Source: Bacteroidaceae bacterium
GTDB lineage: Bacteria > Bacteroidota > Bacteroidia > Bacteroidales > Bacteroidaceae
Length of the DNA: 37,288 nucleotides
Assembly (NCBI GenBank): GCA_017483665.1
Contig: JAFUVM010000044.1
Coordinates: 1-37,288, forward strand
Direction of reading: 5' to 3'
Positions within the stretch are counted from its first letter, which is position 1. The number at the start of each line of letters is the position of its first letter. The notes under the pieces are model-generated. The model worked only from the letters and a program-made list of their open reading frames with translations, did no database searches and was not told the origin of the DNA. Below are positions 30,766 through 37,288 of this stretch, one piece after another. Both the position numbers and the translations under genes were made by a program.

Positions 30766-32355
30766 ATGATAAAAAAATGCGAATTCCTGATTATAGGTAG
30801 CGGCGTGGCCGGAATGAGCTACGCGCTGAAAGTGGCAAACGCAGGCAAGGGCAAGGTGACGCTCATCTGCAAGACAACCCTCGAAGAGGCGAACACGGCG
30901 AAGGCCCAGGGCGGCATCGCCTCGGTGACGAACCTGCTGGTGGACAACTTCGAGAAACACATCGAGGACACGATGATAGCGGGCGACTACATCAGCGACC
31001 CCGCGGCAGTGGAACAAGTGGTACGCAATGCGCCGCAGGGCATCAAGGACCTGCTGCGCTGGGGCGTCAACTTCGACAAGAAAGACGACGGCGAGTTCGA
31101 CCTGCACCGCGAGGGCGGACACTCCGAGTTCCGCATCCTGCACCATGCCGACGATACCGGTGCCGAGATACAGCGCGGGCTCATGGAGGCCGTTCGCAGC
31201 AATCCGAACATCGAAATCCTGGAGAATCACTTCGCTGTCGAAATTATCACCCAGCACCACCTCGGCATCCGTGTCACCCGCCGCACGCCCGACATCGAGT
31301 GCTACGGCGCTTATGTCCTCAACCCAGACACGGGCAAGGTGGACACCTACCTGAGCAAAGTCACCCTCATGGCAACGGGCGGAACGGGCGCCATCTACGC
31401 CACGACGTCGAATCCGAACATCGCGACGGGCGACGGCATAGCGATGGTCTACCGTGCCAAAGGCAAGGTGAAGGACATGGAGTTCGTGCAGTTCCACCCC
31501 ACTGTGCTCTACAACCCGCAGGAGACCCATCCGGCCTACCTCATTACCGAAGCCATGCGCGGCTACGGCGGCATCCTCCGTCTGCCCAACGGCGAGGAGT
31601 TCATGCAGAAGTACGACGAGCGTCTGTCACTCGCTCCGCGCGACATCGTGGCTCGCGCCATCGACCGCGAGATGAAGATTCACGGTCTGGACCACGTCTG
31701 CCTCGACGTCACGCACAAGGACCCCGAGGAGACCAAGCACCACTTCCCTAACATCTACGCCAAGTGTCTGAGCATCGGCATCGACATCACCAAGCAGTAC
31801 ATCCCCGTAGCGCCCAGCGCCCACTACATGTGCGGCGGCATCAAGGTGGACCTCGACGGGCAGAGCAGCATCCGCCGGCTCTATGCCGTGGGCGAATGCT
31901 CGTGCACCGGACTGCACGGCGGCAACCGCCTGGCCAGCAACTCGCTCATCGAGGCCGTGGTCTACGCCGACGCCGCCGCACGCCACTCGCTGGAGGTCGT
32001 GGACCAGTACGACTTCAACGAGCGCGTGCCGGAGTGGAACGACGAGGGCACGATGACGAACGAGGAGAAGGTGCTCATCGCCCAGGACGTGAAAGAGGTG
32101 AACCAGATCATGAGCACCTACGTGGGCATCGTGCGCAGCGACCTCCGCCTGCACCGCGCCTGGGAGCGCCTCGACCTCCTCTACGAAGAGACGGAGCACC
32201 TCTTCAAGCGCGTCAAGCCCACCAAGGACATCTGCGAGCTCCGCAACATGATCAACGTGGGCTACCTCATCACCCGCCAGGCCCTGGAGCGCAAGGAAAG
32301 CCGCGGCCTGCACTACACCATCGACTACGCGAAACACGCTTTAGATAATTCTTAA
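30766..32355 (+). CDS. nadB: L-aspartate oxidase
   Basis: A flavoprotein of about 529 residues that oxidises L-aspartate to iminoaspartate, the first step of de novo NAD synthesis; under anaerobic conditions fumarate can accept the electrons. The N-terminal FAD site is LIIGSGVAGMSYALK; NTAKAQGGIASV follows. Central features are MATGGTGAIYATTSNP, EFVQFHPTVLY, PRDIVARAID, APSAHYMCGGIKVD and GECSCTGLHGGNRLASNSL, as in the succinate dehydrogenase/NadB group. The helical C-terminal domain is present. The start ATG at 30766 is preferred over a TTG six bases upstream. The stop codon lies within the left arm of an AT-rich inverted repeat. NadA is encoded at 18272-19255. Confidence 0.95.
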   Translation: MIKKCEFLIIGSGVAGMSYALKVANAGKGKVTLICKTTLEEANTAKAQGGIASVTNLLVDNFEKHIEDTMIAGDYISDPAAVEQVVRNAPQGIKDLLRWGVNFDKKDDGEFDLHREGGHSEFRILHHADDTGAEIQRGLMEAVRSNPNIEILENHFAVEIITQHHLGIRVTRRTPDIECYGAYVLNPDTGKVDTYLSKVTLMATGGTGAIYATTSNPNIATGDGIAMVYRAKGKVKDMEFVQFHPTVLYNPQETHPAYLITEAMRGYGGILRLPNGEEFMQKYDERLSLAPRDIVARAIDREMKIHGLDHVCLDVTHKDPEETKHHFPNIYAKCLSIGIDITKQYIPVAPSAHYMCGGIKVDLDGQSSIRRLYAVGECSCTGLHGGNRLASNSLIEAVVYADAAARHSLEVVDQYDFNERVPEWNDEGTMTNEEKVLIAQDVKEVNQIMSTYVGIVRSDLRLHRAWERLDLLYEETEHLFKRVKPTKDICELRNMINVGYLITRQALERKESRGLHYTIDYAKHALDNS

Positions 32356-32474
32356 TTCATAATTCATAATTCATAATTTGGCTACGCCCGAAGGCTTGGC
32401 GAAAGAAATAGTTCATAATTAGGCTACGCCCGAAGGCTTGGCGAAGGAAATAATTATGAATTATGAATTAAGAA
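32349..32474. repeat. Inverted repeat enclosing two 31-bp direct repeats
   Basis: The arms 32349-32371 and 32452-32474 are perfect 23-bp reverse complements built of AATTCATAATTCATAATT. Between them GGCTACGCCCGAAGGCTTGG plus eleven bases occurs at 32380-32410 and 32422-32452, with one mismatch. The nadB stop codon is inside the left arm. It resembles a small MITE-like or recombination-made element. Confidence 0.8.
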
Positions 32475-32494
32475 TTATGAATTAAAAAAAAGTT

Positions 32495-33967
32495 ATGAAG
32501 AAAGGCATACTCGGCATACTCGTCATCATGGAGAGCTTCTTCCTGCTGCTCTCCATGCTCATCGCCATCCTGAACGGCGAGGACGGTTGGCTGTGCTTCC
32601 TGGCTACGGCGCTGGGTGCGACGGGCATCGGTTCGCTGTGCCTTTTCCTGAGCCGCAGGGGTGAATGCCGACGGATGAACCGTGCCGACACCTTCCTCAT
32701 TGTGGCGCTCTCCTGGATTGTCTTCTCGCTGATTGGCATGGTGCCCTACCTGTGGCTGACGGAGATGGACGTCTCCAGCGCGTTCTTCGAGACAATGAGC
32801 GGCTTCACCACGACCGGTGCCACCTGCATCCGCGAGATAGACAACCTGCCGCGCTGCCTGCTCTTCTGGCGTGCCATCACGCAGTGGATAGGCGGCCTGG
32901 GCATCGTGGTCTTCTCGTTTGCCCTCATCCCTGTCTACGAGATGAAGAACAGCAACCTCTACTCTGCCGAGGTGACCGGCCTGGGGCTGGACAAGCTGAG
33001 GCCCAAGATTGGCGCCACAGCCCGCCGCGTCCTGCTCATCTACATCGTGCTGACCAGTGTCTGCGCCCTGCTCTATTGGGCCGGACCGATGTCGCTCTAC
33101 GATGCCTGCTGCCATGCCTTTTCCACCATCGCCACGGGCGGCTTCAGCACCCACAGCGACAGCATTGCCTACTTCCACAGCAGCTATATAGAATATGTGG
33201 CGAGCCTGTTCATGATAGTGAGCAGCATCAATTTCTCGCTCTACTACTACATGAGCATCCGTCGCAGCCGTGTCTTGTTCCAGAACGAGGAGGTGCGAGT
33301 CTTCCTCGGCTACCTGGCCGTGGCCGTGGTCGGCTTTGTGTTGCTCTTCTACTTCGAGCCCATTCCCGACGACGCCACCGCCGCCTTGCCCCGAGGCTTC
33401 GAGGAGACCTTCCGATCGGCCCTCTTCCATGTCAGCAGCGTGGCGACGAGCACAGGCTTCTCCGCACAGAAGTTCGACTATGTGGCGTGGGGCGCTTCGT
33501 TCTGGATGCCCACGGTGGTCATCATGGCTATCGGTGCCTGTGCGGGTAGCACGGCGGGCGGCATCAAGATGATCCGCATCATCATCTGTGCCAAGAGCGT
33601 CTTCAACGAGCTCATCCTCATGCTCCATCCCAGGGCCGTCATCGGCGTGCGTGTGGGCAGACAAATCGTGCCGGAGCACAAGGTCCGCCAGGCTCTCTCG
33701 TTCATCTTCATCTACATCCTGCTCGTTGTCATCGCCATGACGTGCTATTCCCTGCTGGGTGCCGACGTCGACACAGCCCTGGGCAGCAGCATCAGCATGC
33801 TGAGCAACGTCGGTCCGGCCACCGGAGCCACCGGACCAGCCAGCACCTTCGCCGGAGTCCCCGCCCCGGGCAAGTGGCTCATGAGTGCGTATATGCTCAT
33901 CGGACGTCTGGAGATCTTCACCGTACTGTTCCTCCTCATGCCCAACTACTGGAAGGACAGGAAGTAA
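32495..33967 (+). CDS. trkH: Potassium uptake protein TrkH
   Basis: A 490-residue inner-membrane K+ transporter of the Trk/Ktr family. Four selectivity-filter loops are visible: SGFTTTGATC (about 105), STIATGGFSTH (about 210), SSVATSTGFSAQ (about 310) and LSNVGPATGATG (about 430). About ten to twelve membrane helices surround them. GGLGIVVFSF and GACAGSTAGGIKMIRI are family stretches. The regulatory partner TrkA is not in the window. The gene follows nadB after the AT-rich repeat and may share its transcript or start independently; no strong -7 box was seen in the gap. Possible link to K+ homeostasis with the CPA2 antiporter is only functional. Confidence 0.94.
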   Translation: MKKGILGILVIMESFFLLLSMLIAILNGEDGWLCFLATALGATGIGSLCLFLSRRGECRRMNRADTFLIVALSWIVFSLIGMVPYLWLTEMDVSSAFFETMSGFTTTGATCIREIDNLPRCLLFWRAITQWIGGLGIVVFSFALIPVYEMKNSNLYSAEVTGLGLDKLRPKIGATARRVLLIYIVLTSVCALLYWAGPMSLYDACCHAFSTIATGGFSTHSDSIAYFHSSYIEYVASLFMIVSSINFSLYYYMSIRRSRVLFQNEEVRVFLGYLAVAVVGFVLLFYFEPIPDDATAALPRGFEETFRSALFHVSSVATSTGFSAQKFDYVAWGASFWMPTVVIMAIGACAGSTAGGIKMIRIIICAKSVFNELILMLHPRAVIGVRVGRQIVPEHKVRQALSFIFIYILLVVIAMTCYSLLGADVDTALGSSISMLSNVGPATGATGPASTFAGVPAPGKWLMSAYMLIGRLEIFTVLFLLMPNYWKDRK

Positions 33968-34184
33968 CGCCCCGCGTACACCGCCAGGCCACCGCACACG
34001 ATTCCCACGGGAATTGTTTATTTTCACAACGGATTACACGGATTGAACGGATTAATTCTTCTCCGTCGCTCAGCGAATAGTTAATTCGTGTAATTCGTGC
34101 AATTCGTGGTTGAAATAATAAACTCGCGTTCGTGTAATCCGTGCAATTCGTGGTGAAGTATATAGGTGCATGGGTAAATGACGG
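33968..34184. other. Gap after trkH with TTCGTG repeats
   Basis: ATTCCC/GGGAAT at 34001-34014 is a weak hairpin followed by a T-rich run, a possible trkH terminator. Bases 34040-34158 carry TTCGTGTAATTCGTGCAATTC-type repeats of the 44-bp family. No gene is seen. Confidence 0.45.
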
Positions 34185-34221
34185 AAGCGCCCGGTTCTTG
34201 TTGTCGAAGAGCCGGGCGCTT
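34185..34221. terminator. 15-bp hairpin related to the 22-bp repeat
   Basis: AAGCGCCCGGTTCTT (34185-34199) pairs with 34207-34221 (one G-U pair) around 7 bases. The outer AAGCGC/GCGCTT equals the stem of the 22-bp repeat. It lies 20 bases beyond the minus-strand stop at 34242, between convergent genes, and is a likely terminator, though without a T-tract. Confidence 0.6.
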
Positions 34222-34241
34222 GTGGAGGGGGAGCCTGGGGA

Positions 34242-36971
34242 TTATTTCCTCAGTTTCTTGCCGTCGACGATGTAGATGCCGCTAGGCAGGGTAGTGATGC
34301 CGTCGGCGGAGTTGGAGACGACGGAGCCGCTGATGTTGTAGACTCTGCCTGTGGTCGTGGCGCGGTCGCGGGCGTCGATGCTGCCGATGCCTGTGCCTTC
34401 CTCAAAACCGATGCGGAGCTCGCCGAGGATGGGCATGTGGTCGGAGGTGACTTTGTCGTTGATGACCTCGTAGCTCAGCTTTTCTACGCCGCCTATCTCG
34501 TCGTAGCTGATGATGTTGTCGATGACGTATGTGCCGTCGCTCCACGTGGGAGTGGTGAGGTCGGAGTGGAAGGTGAAGCCGTTCTCCTGCAGGTACTTGG
34601 TCAGTGCGCCGCGTGCTCCTTCCATTTCGCCGTCGGTGCCGTCGTCGTTGAAGTCGCCGGCTATGATGAGGGGCTTGCCTGTTGCTACCCAACGCTCTGC
34701 TTCAGCCTTGATGATAGGACCTGTGCCGCGGCGGGCGCTGGCGGAGAGTCCGACGTGGACGCTTGCGAAGACATAGTTGTCGAACTCGGCAATCAGCATG
34801 CGACGCGGTTCGAAGTCGGATGCCAGAGCCACGACTCTGACGGAGAGCGGCAGCTGCTTCGAGAGGATGCCGATGCCGTAGCCTGTGAGTGCGCTGCAGA
34901 AGATGCCGTACATGCCTGTGGCCTCGGCCAGTTCCTTCACCTGGTACTTGTTGTCGGAGCGCGATGAGAAGACGCTGTCCACCTCCTGCAGGGCCACCAC
35001 ATCGGCCTGCTGTGCGGCGATGACACTGGCGGTGCGTGGCAGGTTGAGGCCGTCGTGGTTGCCGGCGCAATGCTTCACGTTGTAGCTCAGCACGCGCAGG
35101 TCTTGCTTCTTGTACTTGTCGTAGACGGGCTCGGTGTATTCGCCTTTTGCTGCTGCATCGAGGTCGGCTGCCAGACGCTCGAGGATGATGTCGTAGGCAC
35201 CGTTCGTGACGGCTTCGTCAGCTTTCGCCCAAACCTTGCGCAGGGCAGCGAGCTGCTGCTGGCTGAGGTTGCTGTGGTCCGTGAAGTCGGGGTTCCCCAC
35301 CTCGTCCATCTTCTTGCAGAGTGCGAGTCGGAGCTGCATGGCGGGACTTTCCAGCGAGGCTGCATCCACCTTCTGCGTCTTCCAGCATTCCACCACGGCT
35401 GCGTCCGTTGTGCCGATATGGGTGTAGGGAGTTCCGCTGACGGGAGCAAACATCTCGCTGTCGACGCTGTAGATGGAGAACTGTTTGTTGTTGGTCAGCA
35501 CGCGGAAGAACGTGAGCGGTTCCTCTTCCGTGTCGGACATGAGGACCAGTCCGTCTTCGGTCATCGTGCCGGTGACGTACCTGCCCGACGCATAGTTGCA
35601 AATTCGGTACTGCCCTTTCTCCCTGTCGACGGCCTCGATGCGGAAGATGCTGCGCGGGTCGCCGCTGTGCTGTGTGTCGAGGATGAGGCTTGCGCCTTGC
35701 TCGTAGGCCTGTGCGTCGGCCTTCTTGTCGCTCCAGCACTTCTTCTCCGTGCCATAGGCGTAGAGGATGTTGTAGTAGCCGTTGGCCAGGTTGAAGTAGT
35801 CCGACTGTTCCTCGCTGCCCGGGTTGACCTTGAGCAGCTTCCATCGTCCGGGATAGCCGTTGGTCGCTACGTCGTCGGAGTAGTCGTCGTCGCCGACGTA
35901 CTGCTTGGCGAGGCTGTTGTTGGGACGGTCGCTGCGCAGGTAGCCCTGGACGTGCAGTGAGTGTTCCGACTCGCTGTTGGTCATGTAGAAGCGTCCGGCG
36001 CCGTCGGTGAGGTCGGAGAGCGTGTAGCCCACGGGTGTGTCGGAGAAGACGACGTCGGCCTCGGCAGGGCTGGTGTTCATGTTGCCCAGGTACCTGTTGT
36101 TCTCCTTGTTGAGGAAGGCCCACTGGTCCCCGTCGGCTTTCTTTGCGGTCCACACGAAGCCGTCGGACTCTCTGTCGAGGTCGCCCCAATAGACGTACTG
36201 GCTGCCCCAGTTGACCTTGTAGCCTTCCTGTGCGGTGGACATGGCCTTGGAGAGTCCGGAGCTGTTGCCTGCGAACTTCGTGCGGTCGCTGATGATGTAG
36301 TACTGCTCGCCGTCCTTTATCTGGCTCACGTCGGTGATCCATACGTCGACGTTGCCCGTCTCGGCCTCGTAGATGTGCCAACGGGCAGGATAGCCGTTGT
36401 CGGCGACGTCACTCACGTAGGTTGTGAAGCCGGTGTCCTGCTTGCCCAGGCTGTTGTTGGGTCGGTCGCTGCGCAGGAATCCCTGGACGTGTGGCGAACG
36501 TGCGTCTTCGCTGCTGATCATGTAGAAGCGTCCTTCGCCGTCCTCGAGGTCGGTCAGGGTGTAGCCGACCGGTGTCTCGGAGAAGGTGACGTCGTTGTCG
36601 GAGCCCGACTCGCGCCCCAGGTAGAGCCCGTTGGACTTGTTCTTGAATGCCCACTGGCCTTCGTCGGCCTTCTCGCAGACCCACTGGAAGGCTTCCTCCT
36701 CAGCGTCGAAGTCGCCCCAGTAGACGTACTCCGTGCCCCATTTTATCTTGTAGCTGTCCAGCTGCGGGGACATGCCTTTGGGTTTGCCGGTAGTGTTTCC
36801 GGCGAACTTCGTGCGGTCGCTGATGATGAAATAGGCTTTTCCTTCCTTCAGGTCCCCGGGGTAGAGCACGCGCTTGTACCCTTCGATAAGGTCATTTGCG
36901 CTGGCGCTTGTGCCGCCCAGCAACAGCAGCGCGGCCACGAAGAGCTGCAATAGTGAGTACAACTTTCTCAT
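34242..36971 (-). CDS. Secreted multi-domain endonuclease/exonuclease/phosphatase protein
   Basis: A 909-residue exported protein. Signal peptide residues 1-25 (ending SASA). Residues about 27-205 and 212-375 are two copies of one beta-rich module; both contain ISDRTKFAGN, QYVYWGD or EYVYWGD, DTPVGYTLSDL-type and LRSDRPNNSL stretches. A third beta-rich module resembling ricin-type lectins follows (about 385-530). The catalytic domain is at about 622-855: LRVLSYNVKHC, ADVVALQEVD, IIAGDFNDDG and SDHMPILGEL are the metal and catalytic motifs of the EEP superfamily (DNase I-like, sphingomyelinase and inositol-phosphatase relatives). The substrate is unknown. The tail (VYNISGSVV then LPSGIYIVDGKKLRK) resembles C-terminal sorting tails of Prevotella surface proteins. 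The -7 box is TAACTTTG at 37037-37030. Confidence 0.85.
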   Translation of the reverse strand: MRKLYSLLQLFVAALLLLGGTSASANDLIEGYKRVLYPGDLKEGKAYFIISDRTKFAGNTTGKPKGMSPQLDSYKIKWGTEYVYWGDFDAEEEAFQWVCEKADEGQWAFKNKSNGLYLGRESGSDNDVTFSETPVGYTLTDLEDGEGRFYMISSEDARSPHVQGFLRSDRPNNSLGKQDTGFTTYVSDVADNGYPARWHIYEAETGNVDVWITDVSQIKDGEQYYIISDRTKFAGNSSGLSKAMSTAQEGYKVNWGSQYVYWGDLDRESDGFVWTAKKADGDQWAFLNKENNRYLGNMNTSPAEADVVFSDTPVGYTLSDLTDGAGRFYMTNSESEHSLHVQGYLRSDRPNNSLAKQYVGDDDYSDDVATNGYPGRWKLLKVNPGSEEQSDYFNLANGYYNILYAYGTEKKCWSDKKADAQAYEQGASLILDTQHSGDPRSIFRIEAVDREKGQYRICNYASGRYVTGTMTEDGLVLMSDTEEEPLTFFRVLTNNKQFSIYSVDSEMFAPVSGTPYTHIGTTDAAVVECWKTQKVDAASLESPAMQLRLALCKKMDEVGNPDFTDHSNLSQQQLAALRKVWAKADEAVTNGAYDIILERLAADLDAAAKGEYTEPVYDKYKKQDLRVLSYNVKHCAGNHDGLNLPRTASVIAAQQADVVALQEVDSVFSSRSDNKYQVKELAEATGMYGIFCSALTGYGIGILSKQLPLSVRVVALASDFEPRRMLIAEFDNYVFASVHVGLSASARRGTGPIIKAEAERWVATGKPLIIAGDFNDDGTDGEMEGARGALTKYLQENGFTFHSDLTTPTWSDGTYVIDNIISYDEIGGVEKLSYEVINDKVTSDHMPILGELRIGFEEGTGIGSIDARDRATTTGRVYNISGSVVSNSADGITTLPSGIYIVDGKKLRK

Positions 36972-37165
36972 GATAACGAATGTTTAAAGGTTAATAATAA
37001 TGTTGGTTAGTTTAGTGTTTATTCTCACGCAAAGTTACAACTTATTGTTAACATAACAAGCAAAAACGGTAAAAACTTCGGACAAAATGGATTTTGCGGA
37101 CGGGGATTATTTATGTCCCGCCGTTGAGGGCGCAGGCAAAGACCATTTCGTGGTCGCCGGCACCC
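36972..37165. other. Upstream region of the EEP protein gene
   Basis: It holds the -7 box at 37030-37037 and an AT-rich stretch (37038-37080). No gene is supported between there and the repeat element that runs to the window edge. Confidence 0.45.
37030..37037 (-). promoter_or_regulatory. -7 box of the EEP protein gene
   Basis: TAACTTTG on the minus strand, about 60 bases before the start codon at 36971. The TTGC at 37063-37060 is a possible -33 element but 22 bases away. Confidence 0.5.
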
Positions 37166-37288
37166 GTTCGTGCGGATTTGAAATCCGCACGTGGGGAATA
37201 TAGGGATTTGCAATCCCGGAATTCTGTTTTTCGCATTGCAAATGCTTATATTCCATGCTGTCGGATTTCAAATCCGACAGAACGGCGA
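37166..37288. repeat. Four-hairpin palindromic repeat element, copy D
   Basis: Hairpins at 37169-37191, 37203-37217, 37233-37245 and 37258-37280; the element reaches the window edge after GACAGAACGGCGA. Whether a 22-bp array follows cannot be seen. Unlike copies A-C, its left neighbour is the 5' end of a gene. Confidence 0.9.

Noticed and set aside
32468-34027. 519-codon open frame opposite trkH
   Set aside because: Composition is His/Glu/Asp-rich without motifs; it is an antisense shadow of a clear membrane transporter gene.
35055-36953. Two long Val/Ala-rich plus-strand frames opposite the EEP protein
   Set aside because: They mirror the two duplicated modules of the real gene and carry no independent motifs or ribosome sites.

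Overview
The window looks like a chromosomal segment of a GC-rich member of the Bacteroidales, most likely Prevotella or a close relative. Three kinds of evidence point there. Upstream regions carry the Bacteroidetes-type -7 box TAnnTTTG, often with TTTG or TTG about 19-20 bases upstream. The gene families are typical of the group: long FtsX-type permeases, a fimbrillin-like protein, a Cthe_2159-like carbohydrate-binding protein, and secreted proteins ending in a GIYIVDGKK-type tail. Intergenic regions are full of short-repeat families. No rRNA, tRNA, CRISPR, transposase or prophage core was seen.

Layout. 1-1090: end of an FtsX permease and its LolD/MacB-type ATPase. 1684-3832 (minus): ispB and then gluQ, a glutamyl-Q tRNA(Asp) synthetase-like gene with repeat sequence inserted in frame. 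3922-6447: polA, with a collapsed proofreading domain. 6490-12094 (minus): a tripartite efflux operon (TolC, HlyD/MacA adaptor, ATPase, permease). It is divergent from a compact two-component pair (12348-13711), with two matching palindromes in the shared promoter region. 13926-15897 (minus): ORF6N protein and fimbrillin-like protein. 15974-19255 (minus): nadA followed by a CPA2 antiporter with RCK domains. 19625-20149: SpoU-type methyltransferase. 20486-22945 (minus): periplasmic coiled-coil protein and PBP4 (dacB). 23114-24706: CbxX/SpoVK-type AAA+ ATPase behind a roughly 400-nt leader with a small Arg-rich ORF. 25094-25561: unknown 155-aa protein. 25681-26454 (minus): ThuA-like. 26651-29500: beta-helix carbohydrate-binding protein. 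29888-30430 (minus): rubrerythrin. 30766-32355: nadB. 32495-33967: trkH. 34242-36971 (minus): large secreted endonuclease/exonuclease/phosphatase protein with a duplicated N-terminal module.

How the genes fit together. nadB and nadA catalyse consecutive steps from aspartate to quinolinate but lie 11 kb apart on opposite strands. The efflux operon and the divergent RR-HK pair form a plausible regulated envelope-export unit. trkH and the CPA2 antiporter both concern monovalent cations but are not linked.

The most unusual layer is the repeats. (a) A roughly 120-bp element of four consecutive hairpins occurs four times (13.79, 20.20, 29.61 and 37.17 kb), with compensatory stem changes. (b) A 22-bp unit that folds into a hairpin occurs in arrays at 1.10, 20.33 and 29.74 kb; at two loci it directly follows element (a). 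Every complete locus of (a) and (b) lies between convergent genes. (c) Exact 9-bp CTAG arrays lie between ispB and gluQ and in frame inside gluQ. (d) CTCCCC-type hairpin repeats lie inside gluQ and possibly polA. (e) 44-bp, 21-bp and AT-rich inverted repeats fill other gaps. No searches were run; all names rest on motif reading.
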